A stretch of 64,000 nucleotides of DNA from Bacteroidota bacterium (GTDB lineage Bacteria > Bacteroidota > Bacteroidia > UKL13-3): the NCBI GenBank assembly GCA_027491085.1, contig JAIXWW010000015.1, forward strand, positions 1-64,000. Reading direction: 5' to 3'. Both the position numbers and the translations under genes were made by a program. Under the pieces are notes generated by a model. The model was not told the origin of the DNA, searched no databases, and saw only the letters and a list, made by a program, of their open reading frames with translations. Below, one piece after another: positions 17,387-26,545 of this stretch. Position 1 is the stretch's first letter. Each line of letters begins with the position of its first letter.

Positions 17387-17468
17387 TTTTTTAGTTGATA
17401 GTTGATAGTAGTTGGACGATAGACCAAAGCATTTTTACTATGGACTATCGTCTATTGACTATGGTCCT
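17387..17468 (-). repeat. Quasi-repeat leader before folC
   Basis: On the minus strand the spacer reads as permuted short words (ACCATAGTCAATAGACGATAG, CTATCGTCCAACTACTATCAA) ending directly at the folC start. The same words occur upstream of xseA at 5410-5450 (TATGGTCCATCGTCTATGGTC). Confidence 0.65.
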
Positions 17469-18578
17469 TTAAGCCATTTCATAAACCTTGCCAGGCAATG
17501 AACGAATAATTCCTTTAAATTCTAGTTCAAGTAATTTAAATGAAAGCAATCCGTTATCAAATCCCAAATCAAAGGCTATCTCATCAATGGCTATTTTATT
17601 TTTTTGTTTGATATAATTTACAATTTTTGTATCGTCTGTGTCTAAATCCAAGTTTAAACTTTGCTGCTTTGGCTTTTTGATTTTCTTGGTTTCTAAATCC
17701 CAATTCATTAGTTCTAACAAATCAGCCGTTTGGGTAATCATACTTGCTTTATTAGTTTTGATTAAATAATTGCATCCTTGCGCATATTGGTCAGAAATTC
17801 GGCCCGGTAAAGCCATAATATCTTTGTTATAACTATTGGCTATCTCAGCTGTAATCATTGAACCTCCTCGTGTAGCTGTTTCTACTACTACCAATACATC
17901 GCACATGCCTGCTACAATTCTGTTTCTAGCCGGAAAATTATTAGCATCGGGCCTCGTTTTACTTAAATATTCAGTTAAAAGTCCACCATTTTCTATCATT
18001 TGTTTGGCTATTGTTGCATGGCCTCTTGGGTATATTTCATCTAACCCATGAGCTACCACACCAACAGTTGGCAACTTTTGATTAACTGCTGCTTTGTGAC
18101 TTTGAAAATCTATACCGTAAGCCAAACCACTTACAATTAAAGCATTGGTTGCTTTTAACTCTTCTACCAAATTATCGGTAAATGCTTTACCATATTCGGT
18201 AGCATTTCGTGTACCAATTATGGATACAACTTTTGAATTATTTAAATCGGCATTGCCTTTATAAAACAATAAAGTAGGTGCATCTTCAATATCTTTTAAT
18301 CGGTTTGGGTAATCTTTGTCTAGATAAAAAAGCGGTTTTATTTTAAATTTTTCAATAAATAAAAGTTCATCTTCAGCACGTTTAAAATCTTTAAATGTTG
18401 CGATACTTTCGGCTGTGGTAGCGCCAATTCCGGGTATTTTGAGCAATTTTGATTTACTTTGTTTAAACACATTTTCAACTCCACCGCAGTAACTAATTAA
18501 AGTTTTAGCGGTAACATTGCCCACATTTGGAATTTGCTTAATAGCTAATTGATAAAATAATTGACTATTAACACTCAT
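17469..18578 (-). CDS. dprA: DNA-processing protein DprA
   Basis: DprA binds incoming single-stranded DNA during natural transformation and loads RecA. The 369-residue protein has an N-terminal helix-hairpin-helix region (IPNVGNVTAKTL, IPGIGATTAES) and the Rossmann core, with VSIIGTRNATEYGKAF, IVSGLAYGIDFQSHKAA, NFPARNRIVAGMCDVLVVVE and GSMITAEIA. It ends in a winged-helix-like domain of about 60 residues. The start directly abuts the stop of the epimerase gene upstream. Confidence 0.96.
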   Translation of the reverse strand: MSVNSQLFYQLAIKQIPNVGNVTAKTLISYCGGVENVFKQSKSKLLKIPGIGATTAESIATFKDFKRAEDELLFIEKFKIKPLFYLDKDYPNRLKDIEDAPTLLFYKGNADLNNSKVVSIIGTRNATEYGKAFTDNLVEELKATNALIVSGLAYGIDFQSHKAAVNQKLPTVGVVAHGLDEIYPRGHATIAKQMIENGGLLTEYLSKTRPDANNFPARNRIVAGMCDVLVVVETATRGGSMITAEIANSYNKDIMALPGRISDQYAQGCNYLIKTNKASMITQTADLLELMNWDLETKKIKKPKQQSLNLDLDTDDTKIVNYIKQKNKIAIDEIAFDLGFDNGLLSFKLLELEFKGIIRSLPGKVYEMA

Positions 18579-19460
18579 TTAGCTGGTAAAATTTAAATAA
18601 TACGATGCTTCAAAAGTATCGCCTTCTGGTAAAAGAGCAATTCCTTTTTTATCGGCTATATCTCCTTCAAAACCAACCTCATCAGCATAACCTAACCAAG
18701 GCTCTAAACACACAAAATTGTGGTTTCCTTTTTTTGACCAAATGCCTAAATCAGTAAAATCATTAAACGAGCACGAAACTTTAAAATTAGAATTTTTATG
18801 GTTTAAACTAATTGTTTTAAAAGTGCAGTTTTTTATTACAATGGCATCTTTGTCAAACACTTCTTCACTTAAATTCAATTTATTATTTGTTAGTAACAAT
18901 GTTTCGGTTTCATTATTAAACAAACCATCTGCTAATAAATGGCGTTCAATTGAATTGGCTTCAAAAAAATCAATTTCGTATTCATTTAAATTAGCTACAG
19001 GTAGCATAAAACCTGGGTGAGCGCCAATGCTAAAATGCATTTCTGAAGTAGATTTGTTTACAATTTTATAAGTAACCTTTAGTTGATTACTTTCATCAGT
19101 AAATCCGTAGATTATAAATAACTCAAATTGAAACGGATATTTTACTAAAGTTTGTTCGTTGCTTTTCAATAAAAATTGTACTTCAGTTTCGGTTTTCTTT
19201 ACCAATTCAAAATCAAAGTCTCGAGCAAAACCATGTTGGCCCATTTCGTACAAACAATTGTTAATAAGCACCTTATTATTATTCAATTTCCCAACAATTG
19301 GAAAAAGTACGGGTGCATGTCTATTCCAAACGGTAGGATTGGCATTCCACATAAATTCATATTGGTTATTTAATTGCAGCACAGAAGCCAATTCAGCTCC
19401 TTTTTTATTCACCTTAATTTTTAAAATACCGTTGCTTATTCCAAAAACACTGTTATCCAT
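18579..19460 (-). CDS. Aldose 1-epimerase family protein
   Basis: The 293-residue protein of the galactose mutarotase superfamily shows FMWNANPTVWNRHAPVLFPIVG, GQHGFARDFDFE, HFSIGAHPGFMLP and VCLEPWLGYAD. His residues in GQHGFARD and IGAHPGF and the Glu in the LEPW segment correspond to the usual active-site positions. Members act on aldoses or hexose-6-phosphates (YihR and YeaD types); the exact substrate is not fixed by sequence. It is adjacent to dprA without a gap. Confidence 0.88.
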   Translation of the reverse strand: MDNSVFGISNGILKIKVNKKGAELASVLQLNNQYEFMWNANPTVWNRHAPVLFPIVGKLNNNKVLINNCLYEMGQHGFARDFDFELVKKTETEVQFLLKSNEQTLVKYPFQFELFIIYGFTDESNQLKVTYKIVNKSTSEMHFSIGAHPGFMLPVANLNEYEIDFFEANSIERHLLADGLFNNETETLLLTNNKLNLSEEVFDKDAIVIKNCTFKTISLNHKNSNFKVSCSFNDFTDLGIWSKKGNHNFVCLEPWLGYADEVGFEGDIADKKGIALLPEGDTFEASYYLNFTS

Positions 19461-19579
19461 TTCAAATTATTTTATTGTCAATTATAAATACATTTTCAAA
19501 AATATGTGAATAAGGCATAAATTTAATTGGTTTTAAAAAAATATATTTGAAGTGTTAAAAACTAGCTAATTAAATTATC

Positions 19580-19738
19580 ATGTTCAGCGTTACCCGATTT
19601 ATAAAAGTAATTGTAGTAACTTTTATACTAACTTATGTTGTAGTAGCTTTCCAATCAATTATTGATGGATTCGACTTTACGGTTGAATCAATTGAATTTA
19701 TTTTAAAACCAATAAAAGCTATATTTAAGGGTTTGTAA
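19580..19738 (+). CDS. Putative 52-residue single-pass membrane protein
   Basis: The frame ATG (19580) to TAA (19738) encodes a basic start (MFSVTRFIKV), one transmembrane segment (about 9-26, IVVTFILTYVVVAFQSII) and an amphipathic tail. No family is recognised. It lies just upstream of the bTHX promoter, whose -33 element overlaps its stop codon. It is free-standing, so the call rests only on the frame and the membrane-protein-like composition. Confidence 0.45.
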   Translation: MFSVTRFIKVIVVTFILTYVVVAFQSIIDGFDFTVESIEFILKPIKAIFKGL

Positions 19739-19761
19739 CCTTAAATATTTTGTTACATTTG
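19732..19761 (+). promoter_or_regulatory. Promoter of bTHX/tRNA-Leu unit
   Basis: TTTG at 19732-19735 and TACATTTG at 19754-19761 with 18 bp between them match the Bacteroidota housekeeping promoter (TTTG ... TAnnTTTG). The bTHX ATG is 27 bp downstream of the -7 element. Confidence 0.7.
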
Positions 19762-19788
19762 CAAAAATTAATTTTAAAAAATACAACA

Positions 19789-19905
19789 ATGGGAAAAGGT
19801 GATTTAAGATCGAAAAAAGGTAAAATGAAAAACAAAAGCTTTGGTAAATTACGTAGCAAACGTGCTTTATCAGCTAAAAACAGAATACATACCAAAGCTG
19901 CTTAA
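19789..19905 (+). CDS. Small ribosomal subunit protein bTHX
   Basis: The 38-residue, very basic product starts MGKGDLRSKKGKMKNKSFGK. The MGKGD-x-x-(S/T)-(R/K)-(R/K)-GK start and Lys/Arg-rich body match the THX family, which binds at the top of the 30S head. A good promoter precedes it, and tRNA-Leu(GAG) begins 6 bp after the stop, so both may share a transcript. The tail (SAKNRIHTKAA) is longer than in Thermus. Confidence 0.75.
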   Translation: MGKGDLRSKKGKMKNKSFGKLRSKRALSAKNRIHTKAA

Positions 19906-19911
19906 GCTTCG

Positions 19912-19995
19912 GCTTCGGTGGTGGAATTGGTAGACACGCCACCTTGAGGGGGTGGTGCTTGCAAAGGTGTAAGAGTTCGAATCTCTTCCGGAGCA
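19912..19995 (+). tRNA. tRNA-Leu(GAG)
   Basis: Acceptor strands GCTTCGG and CCGGAGC pair over 7 bp with one G-U, with discriminator A. The D arm contains GGAATTGGTAGAC, and the anticodon stem CCACC/GGTGG holds loop TTGAGGG (anticodon GAG). A long class II variable arm is present, and the T arm is AAGAG-TTCGAAT-CTCTT. CCA is not encoded. Confidence 0.95.
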
Positions 19996-20014
19996 CTGTT
20001 TAAATAATATTTTC

Positions 20015-20049
20015 AAAGCAGCACTTTTTATAAAGTGCTGCTTTTTTTG
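20015..20049 (+). terminator. Terminator after tRNA-Leu(GAG)
   Basis: A 13-bp perfect stem, AAAGCAGCACTTT (20015-20027) with AAAGTGCTGCTTT (20032-20044), is followed by a T run. Confidence 0.9.
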
Positions 20050-20103
20050 TAAAATGCCAAAACTATTATTGCTTTAATTTTTAAATAAATATTGAAATTT
20101 GTT

Positions 20104-21300
20104 ATGTCCAATCAAATTATTGATCAAATAAAACACCTTGCTGAAAACAATCGTTTAAAGTTTATAGAGATGAGGCACCATTTACATGCCAATCCTGAAT
20201 TATCTTTCGAAGAGTTTGAAACAAGTAAATTTGTGAAAAACCATTTGCTAAAAATTGGAATCACTGATATTGAGCATGTGGCAAATACAGGTATTGTAGC
20301 TTTAATTAAAGGTGAAAATCCTGAAAAGAAAGTTATTGCCTTAAGAGCAGATTTAGATGCCTTGCCAATTTTGGAGCAAAATGAGGTGATTTATAAATCA
20401 AATAATATAGGAGTTATGCATGCATGTGGCCACGATGTACATACTACTTGTTTGCTAGGTGCAGCAGAAATTTTGTATAATCTACGTGAAAGTTTTGAAG
20501 GAACAATTAAACTTATTTTTCAACCAGGTGAAGAAAAACTACCTGGTGGAGCGAGTTTAATGATAGCTGAAAATGTGCTAGAAAATCCATCACCAGAAGC
20601 TATTTTTGGCCAACATGTTATGCCATTGATTCCAGTTGGTAAAGTTGGCTTTAAAAGTGGTCTATATATGGCCAGTAGTGATGAAATTTTTATTAAAGTA
20701 ATTGGAAAAGGTGGGCATGGTGCTATGCCTCATCTTAATATTGACCCAATTGTTATTGCGGCTCAAATTATCATTTCATTGCAACAAATAGTAAGTAGAA
20801 TGGCATCTCCAATTATTCCAAGTGTTTTATCTTTTGGAAAGATTAATGCCAATGGTGCCACAAATGTAATTCCAAATGAAGTATTTATAGAGGGTACATT
20901 CAGAACATTAGACGAAAAATGGCGTTTTGATGCACATGAGAAAATGATAAAAATGGCTAATTTAATTGCCGAAGGAATGGGTGGTAAATGTGAATTTGAA
21001 GTGCGGAAGGGTTATCCTTTTCTGAAGAATGATGAAGATTTAACATCATTGGCTAAACATGGAGCTATTGAGTATTTAGGTAATGAGAATGTAATTGACT
21101 TGGATACTTGGATGGCTGCTGAGGATTTTGCTTATTATAGCCAAATTATACCAGCTTGTTTTTATAGACTTGGAACAAGGAATGAAAAAAAGGGAATAGT
21201 ATCATCTGTACATACACCAACTTTTGATATTGATGAAGACGCATTAAATATAGGAGTTGGATTGATGGCATATTTGGCAATTAAAAAACTTTCTAATTAG
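20104..21300 (+). CDS. M20 family amidohydrolase/carboxypeptidase
   Basis: The 398-residue protein is a zinc-dependent hydrolase of the M20D (amidohydrolase/HipO) type. Visible motifs are RHHLHANPELSFEE, ALRADLDALPI, MHACGHDVHTTCLLG (metal-binding Cys and His), FQPGEEKLPGGA, HGAMPHLNIDP and WMAAEDFAYYSQ. Likely substrates are N-acyl amino acids or small peptides; the exact one is unknown. I chose the ATG at 20104 over an in-frame TTG 12 bp upstream. The DUF1573 gene follows after 8 bp, probably in the same transcript. Confidence 0.92.
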   Translation: MSNQIIDQIKHLAENNRLKFIEMRHHLHANPELSFEEFETSKFVKNHLLKIGITDIEHVANTGIVALIKGENPEKKVIALRADLDALPILEQNEVIYKSNNIGVMHACGHDVHTTCLLGAAEILYNLRESFEGTIKLIFQPGEEKLPGGASLMIAENVLENPSPEAIFGQHVMPLIPVGKVGFKSGLYMASSDEIFIKVIGKGGHGAMPHLNIDPIVIAAQIIISLQQIVSRMASPIIPSVLSFGKINANGATNVIPNEVFIEGTFRTLDEKWRFDAHEKMIKMANLIAEGMGGKCEFEVRKGYPFLKNDEDLTSLAKHGAIEYLGNENVIDLDTWMAAEDFAYYSQIIPACFYRLGTRNEKKGIVSSVHTPTFDIDEDALNIGVGLMAYLAIKKLSN

Positions 21301-21308
21301 GAATTAAA

Positions 21309-21680
21309 ATGTTAAAAAAAATAATAGTTGTAGCTTTTTTTATTGTTGGTAAAATAAGCTACTCACAAAACAAATTACCAGAATTAACTTTTGAAAGTAC
21401 AATATATAATTTTGATACAATTCCATTTGATGAGCCCAAAAGTTATAGTTTTAAGTTTAAAAATACTGGAAAAGCTGATTTACTTATAAAAAATATTGTA
21501 AGTCCTTGCGGTTGCTCTATTCCAGAATGGAGTAAATCACCTTATAAGAAAAAGAGTAGGGGGGTAATAAAAGTTACTTTTAATGCAAGAACAAAAGGTA
21601 GTTTTTTTAAAACATTATTGGTTGAAACAAATGGAAAAACTCCCAGCCAAGCTATTACCATAAGAGGATATGTAAAATAA
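21309..21680 (+). CDS. DUF1573 domain exported protein
   Basis: The 123-residue product has a signal peptide (about 1-19). One DUF1573 domain follows: FESTIYNFDTIPFDEPKSYSFKFKNTG, the conserved SPCGCSIPEWS and KVTFNARTKGSFFKTLLVETNG. The fold is Ig-like, the location periplasmic or surface, and the role unknown; the CGC cysteines are conserved in the family. It ends at a strong terminator. Confidence 0.88.
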   Translation: MLKKIIVVAFFIVGKISYSQNKLPELTFESTIYNFDTIPFDEPKSYSFKFKNTGKADLLIKNIVSPCGCSIPEWSKSPYKKKSRGVIKVTFNARTKGSFFKTLLVETNGKTPSQAITIRGYVK

Positions 21681-21716
21681 AAAAGCCCCACAAATTTAAT
21701 TTGTGGGGCTTTTTTA
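21680..21716. terminator. Bidirectional terminator between convergent genes
   Basis: AAAAAGCCCCACAAA pairs with TTTGTGGGGCTTTTT, a GC-rich 15-bp stem with T runs on both strands. It separates the DUF1573 gene from the minus-strand gene at 21733. Confidence 0.95.
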
Positions 21717-21732
21717 TTTTGTGTTATTATAA

Positions 21733-23499
21733 TTATTCTTGAATCATTAATTTAACAGTTGCTGTTTGATTGTTACTGTTTACCACATTAACAAAATAAA
21801 CACCAGCTTTTAATTCATTACGTTCAATTTTTAAAGTAGCTAACTCGTAGTTGTTGTATGTACGAACTACTTTACCAGCTAAATCTAAAATGTTTACAGT
21901 ATGAGATGCAGCATTATCACTGAATGCTAATACTGAATAATCATTTGTAGGGTTAGGGTATAATTTAACATTATTAGCTAACACTTCACTTACATTAGTT
22001 CCTGGTATAAAACCAACTTTACAACCATTGAATTGGTAAGAAATTGTAACAGGTGTAGCTTCTGTTCTTACAAAAGTTCTGTTAAATCCACCAACACCGT
22101 TTGGCTCAACACAACCGCGAGATAAGCTATCTGGGTATGATTCTTCATTTGTTTTAACGGTAACGTCACCATTCATGAATTTATAAGAAATTTTACCTGG
22201 GCAAATTGAATCAATGGTAACAGAGTATACACCTGGTTTACCAGCAATTTGAGTTAACTCAACTGCACCTGATTGCCATTGTGGTTTTGTGAAATCACCA
22301 ATTAAGTATATTTTAGAAGCAGGTGGTGGAGCTGTAGGGCTTGTAAAATCAACAATGAAAGTTACTTTAGAAGGAGCAGGTTTGCTAGGGCAATTACCAA
22401 CTACTCTAGAACCAAAACAAGTAATTTTAGTAGTATCGTTTTTAGTTAAAGGTAAAATTCTATTGTCGCCACCTTCCCAATTTGTATTTCCATTTTTATG
22501 GAAACGATATTTGAAATTAACTTCACCTGAATCTAAATCAGCAACAGTTAAAGCATATATTTTAGAAGTTCCAACTTGATTCATTTTTAAACCTGCACCA
22601 AAGCCAGTTAATTTTGCACCAGCACCAGCAACAGTTACTGAGTCAAATCCACCATCACAATTTGAATTGCTCATGTCTACTTGAAACATGTATGAGTAAG
22701 TAGGAATTGGAGCAGATGGACATGCACTGCATGAACCAAAGCAAATTCTAGCTAAAGCAGTTGATGCACTAGCAGCCTGGAAAAAACGATTTTGATTTCC
22801 ATTACCTTTTTGGCAAGCAGATGGAACTGATTCGTTAAATGGCCAGTCATTTCCATTTAAATATTTGAATTCAACTGCGTCTGTGTTGCCTACATAAGCA
22901 ATGTATTCATAAACTTTATTTGAACCAAATAAATTAACCATTCTAGATTCATTTGGCTTCCAATCACCTGAAGCTCCATTTGAACCTTGGAAATTACCTG
23001 CAATATAAACACCATTAGCACTTACTGCTGTTTCCTTTTGTAAATCTACTGCGAAACGTAATGCAATTTTACCAGCAGGTGCTTCTCCACCAAATAAAAT
23101 AGCAGGTAAAATAGTTGTATCATTTTTTGATGAATCAATGTAAGCCCAACGATTACCGTTTTGTCCACCATTTGCAGCTGATTCAACTTTTGAAATTGCT
23201 GGAATAGACTCTTCTCCTGGTCCCCAGTTGTTATCATTTATAATTTTGAATTCATACACAGCCATTGCTGGAATATCAACAACTACTGAATAAATATTTC
23301 CAGAACCACCATTTGTCATAGCGGTCTCACTTGGTTTCCAATTATCTGAAGCACCTGCTGCTTTTTGAAAATTTCCTGCAATGTGTACTCCATTAGGACT
23401 GATTGTTTTTCCAGTCATATCAACTTGGAATTTAACTTTTTTAGCAAATAAACCGCTTGTTGCGGCTATTGCTGCTGTCATTAGTAAAAACTTTTTCAT
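21733..23499 (-). CDS. Secreted protein with about four carbohydrate-binding-like repeats and type IX sorting domain
   Basis: The 588-residue protein has a signal peptide (about 1-19) and then about four beta-sandwich modules (about 20-130, 146-260, 270-365, 378-485). The repeated phrases are VxFxVDM, (V/I)YIAGNF and EFKxxNxxxW, with GDF or GNF followed by a WKP or W-rich part, as in CBM20/48-like starch-binding domains. The last 80 residues (VKLYPNPTNDYSVLAFSDN ... ELKAGVYFVNVVNSNNQTATVKLMI) form a type A type IX sorting domain. No catalytic site is seen. It is divergent from the GH13 gene, sharing a 117-bp promoter region. I infer a surface or released starch-binding protein, an analogue of SusE/SusF. 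Confidence 0.85.
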   Translation of the reverse strand: MKKFLLMTAAIAATSGLFAKKVKFQVDMTGKTISPNGVHIAGNFQKAAGASDNWKPSETAMTNGGSGNIYSVVVDIPAMAVYEFKIINDNNWGPGEESIPAISKVESAANGGQNGNRWAYIDSSKNDTTILPAILFGGEAPAGKIALRFAVDLQKETAVSANGVYIAGNFQGSNGASGDWKPNESRMVNLFGSNKVYEYIAYVGNTDAVEFKYLNGNDWPFNESVPSACQKGNGNQNRFFQAASASTALARICFGSCSACPSAPIPTYSYMFQVDMSNSNCDGGFDSVTVAGAGAKLTGFGAGLKMNQVGTSKIYALTVADLDSGEVNFKYRFHKNGNTNWEGGDNRILPLTKNDTTKITCFGSRVVGNCPSKPAPSKVTFIVDFTSPTAPPPASKIYLIGDFTKPQWQSGAVELTQIAGKPGVYSVTIDSICPGKISYKFMNGDVTVKTNEESYPDSLSRGCVEPNGVGGFNRTFVRTEATPVTISYQFNGCKVGFIPGTNVSEVLANNVKLYPNPTNDYSVLAFSDNAASHTVNILDLAGKVVRTYNNYELATLKIERNELKAGVYFVNVVNSNNQTATVKLMIQE

Positions 23500-23616
23500 T
23501 TTATATTTTTTAATTTTAGTGAGAGCAATCTACAAATAATTTTAATAAAAAAACAAATGATATTGATTATTTTGTTTAATAAATGTATTTTGCAGTCAAA
23601 ATTAACTAGTTAAAAT

Positions 23617-26460
23617 ATGAACAAAATAGTATTTAAATTCCTGAAAAATCAACTTTTAATTCTCATTTCCTTCTTTGTTTTTGCTAAAGCAAATGCTCAA
23701 ATTGTGACCTTAAATCCAACTTTTGCAACTTCTGAAACTAATGGTGTAATTTTAACCTTCAATGCAGACCAAGGAACTGCAGGCTTAATTGGCCAATCAA
23801 CAATATATGCCCATACCGGAGTTATCACCAATTTAAGTACTTCAAATAGTGATTGGAAATATGTGATTGCTCCATGGGCTACAAATTTACCAAAGGCCTT
23901 GTTAACTAGAGTTGGAAATACAAATGCCTACACGTTAAATATTGGTAATATAAGAAGTTTTTATGGAGTTCCTACAAATGAACAAATCTTAAAAATTGCG
24001 GTAGTTTTTAGAAATGCCGATGGAAGTAAAGAAGGCAAAGCAACTGGTGGTGGCGATATTTTTGCTGATGTTAACCAAGGTGTTTTTCAAATAAAAATAA
24101 ATAGTCCTGTTAAAGGAACTTTTTATAATTCAACCGACAATGTTACTATCAATTGCTCTTCATCTGATTTGGGAGATTTGAAGTTATTTGCCAATGGTAA
24201 TTTGTTGAAATCTGTAACCAATGATAGCACTTTAAGCTACAGTGGTTTGTTTAATAATTTAGGAACTGGTAAAATTAAATTAGTACTTGAAGGTACTAAA
24301 GGTGCTAATAAATATTATGATACCTCTTATATAGTAGGTAAACAAGCTCCTAATATAGCCGCTTCGCCTGCAGGTATTCAAGATGGAATTAATTATGTAA
24401 ATGATAATACTGTTATTTTACAATTATTCGCACCAAACAAAAGCTATGTTTATGCGCTAGGTGATTTTAATAATTGGGAGTTTGATAATAACTATTTATT
24501 GAATAAAACTCCTGATGGTAATAGGTATTGGATTCAAATTAATGGTTTGACTAAAGGTAAAGAATATACTTTTCAATACAGTATTGATGATGCTCAATTG
24601 CGCGTTGCTGATGTTTACTCCGATAAAATACTTGACCCATATAACGATCAATACATTCCAGCAGTAACATATCCTAATTTGATAAAATATCCTGTTGGAA
24701 AAACTACAGAGATTGTTTCAGTGCTACAAACAGGTCAAACTCCTTTTAATTGGACAGCTCCAAGTTTTACAAAACCAACAAACGATAAGTTAGTAATATA
24801 TGAATTGTTGTTAAGAGATTTTATTGGTCGTCACGATTTTCAAACATTAAAAGATACACTTTCTTATCTACAAAATTTAGGTGTTAATTGTATTGAATTA
24901 ATGCCAGTAAATGAGTTTGAAGGTAATGAAAGCTGGGGTTATAATCCAATGTTCTTTTTTGCTTTAGATAAATATTATGGAACCAAAGATGCGTTCAAAC
25001 AATTTATTGACGAGTGTCACAAGAGAAAAATGACAGTAGTAATGGATATTGCATTAAATCATTCATTTGGTCAAAATCCACAAGTTAGAATGTATTTTGA
25101 TAAAAATGCTGGTCAATATGGACAACCTACAGCTAATAATCCATGGTTTAATCAAGTTGATAAGCATCCATTTGGTGTTGGTTACGATTATAACCATGAA
25201 GCTCAACCAACAAAAGATTTTGTGGATAGAGTTTTAAAATATTGGATTACCGAGTATAAAGTAGATGGTTATCGTTTTGATTTATCAAAAGGATTTACTC
25301 AAAATAATACTTTAGGAAATGTAAGTGGATGGAGTGCTTACGATCAAAGTAGGATTAATATTTGGAACAGAATACGAGGCGAAATTATTAAATACTCACC
25401 TGATGCTTATTTAATTTTGGAGCATTTAGGAGATAACTCCGAAGAGAAAGTTTTGGCAAATGCAGGTTTTATGCTATGGGGTAAAATGACAGAGGCTTAT
25501 GCAGAGGCTAATATGGGTTACAATAATTCAAAGGCAGATTTAAGTTGGGGTAATTATAAAAACAGACAATTTACCTATCCTAATCTAGTTACTTATGCCG
25601 AAAGTCATGATGAAGAAAGAATAATGTATTCTACTCTTCAATATGGTAATTCATCGGGTTCATACAGTGCCAAAGATTTGAATACTGCCTTAAAAAGAAG
25701 TGAAGCCTACCATGCTTTATTGATTCCGCAAAAAGGTCCTAAAATGATTTGGCAAGGTGCTGAATTAGGTTATGAAATTTCGATAAATACAAATGGAAGA
25801 ACCGGAAATAAACCATTCAATTGGTTATACCAAAGTAACATTAACAGAATGTCTGTTTACAATTCAATAAGTAAATTAGCAAAACTAAAGCAACATGTTT
25901 CTTTTATCTCAGATGATTATTCATACAATGTTTCAGGTACTGGGAAGTTTTTAAAAGTTAATCATGATAGTATGAACAGTATTATTGTAGGAAATTTTGA
26001 TGTTATTAATTTAAATATTACTCCTGTATTTCAGCGCACAGGTTGGTGGTATAATTACATGACCGGTGATTCTATAAATGTAACAGATGTAAATAGAAAT
26101 ATTCCTTTAAGTCCAGGAGAGTATGTAGTTTATACTGATAAAAATTTAAATAAAAAATCTAACAATAATGGTGGAGGAACCTCAATTAGCCAAATTGAGA
26201 TGAAAAATAATGTAAAAATTTATCCTAATCCTGCGGTTCAAAATGTTACAGTTAACATTGATTTTAAAAATTCATCTAACTTAGAATTAGCAATTTATGA
26301 TTTAGTTGGAAAAAAAGTGTATGAATATCAGAATAAAAATCAATACTTTTATGGGGAACAAAAGTTTGAATTGAACCTAAATAATTTGCCTAAAGGAATG
26401 TATATTATTGAAGTAATAAATGCTGATGGTAAATTCAAAAACAAATTACAATTGAACTAA
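23617..26460 (+). CDS. GH13 alpha-amylase family protein with type IX sorting domain
   Basis: This secreted glycoside hydrolase (947 residues) should cleave alpha-1,4-glucans. A signal peptide (about 1-28) leads into two N-terminal beta modules (about 30-260) and a CBM48-like domain (about 265-360, KSYVYALGDFNNWEFDN). The catalytic barrel (about 390-740) follows, with DIALNH, GYRFDLSKG (nucleophile Asp555), LILEHLG (acid/base Glu602) and AESHDEER (Asp665). A C-terminal beta domain and a sorting tail (VKIYPNPAVQNVTVNIDF ... LPKGMYIIEVIN) complete it. It is separated from susC by a terminator hairpin but clearly belongs to the same locus. Confidence 0.94.
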   Translation: MNKIVFKFLKNQLLILISFFVFAKANAQIVTLNPTFATSETNGVILTFNADQGTAGLIGQSTIYAHTGVITNLSTSNSDWKYVIAPWATNLPKALLTRVGNTNAYTLNIGNIRSFYGVPTNEQILKIAVVFRNADGSKEGKATGGGDIFADVNQGVFQIKINSPVKGTFYNSTDNVTINCSSSDLGDLKLFANGNLLKSVTNDSTLSYSGLFNNLGTGKIKLVLEGTKGANKYYDTSYIVGKQAPNIAASPAGIQDGINYVNDNTVILQLFAPNKSYVYALGDFNNWEFDNNYLLNKTPDGNRYWIQINGLTKGKEYTFQYSIDDAQLRVADVYSDKILDPYNDQYIPAVTYPNLIKYPVGKTTEIVSVLQTGQTPFNWTAPSFTKPTNDKLVIYELLLRDFIGRHDFQTLKDTLSYLQNLGVNCIELMPVNEFEGNESWGYNPMFFFALDKYYGTKDAFKQFIDECHKRKMTVVMDIALNHSFGQNPQVRMYFDKNAGQYGQPTANNPWFNQVDKHPFGVGYDYNHEAQPTKDFVDRVLKYWITEYKVDGYRFDLSKGFTQNNTLGNVSGWSAYDQSRINIWNRIRGEIIKYSPDAYLILEHLGDNSEEKVLANAGFMLWGKMTEAYAEANMGYNNSKADLSWGNYKNRQFTYPNLVTYAESHDEERIMYSTLQYGNSSGSYSAKDLNTALKRSEAYHALLIPQKGPKMIWQGAELGYEISINTNGRTGNKPFNWLYQSNINRMSVYNSISKLAKLKQHVSFISDDYSYNVSGTGKFLKVNHDSMNSIIVGNFDVINLNITPVFQRTGWWYNYMTGDSINVTDVNRNIPLSPGEYVVYTDKNLNKKSNNNGGGTSISQIEMKNNVKIYPNPAVQNVTVNIDFKNSSNLELAIYDLVGKKVYEYQNKNQYFYGEQKFELNLNNLPKGMYIIEVINADGKFKNKLQLN

Positions 26461-26481
26461 AGTTTCGTGTTTATTCACACT

Positions 26482-26517
26482 AAGTAACAGCAATTTCTAA
26501 GTTGCTGTTACTTTTTA
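26482..26517 (+). terminator. Terminator hairpin between GH13 gene and susC
   Basis: AAGTAACAGCAA (26482-26493) pairs perfectly with TTGCTGTTACTT (26502-26513) and is followed by TTTT. It lies inside the starch locus, 22 bp after the GH13 stop and 29 bp before susC, so it may set a lower level of read-through or mark a separate susC promoter. Confidence 0.85.
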
Positions 26518-26545
26518 TTAATAAAAATTTGAATTAAATAAATAT

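Noticed and set aside
20092..20103. TTG at 20092 as the start of the M20 peptidase
   Set aside because: The ATG at 20104 gives the usual N-terminus; the four extra residues add nothing recognisable.
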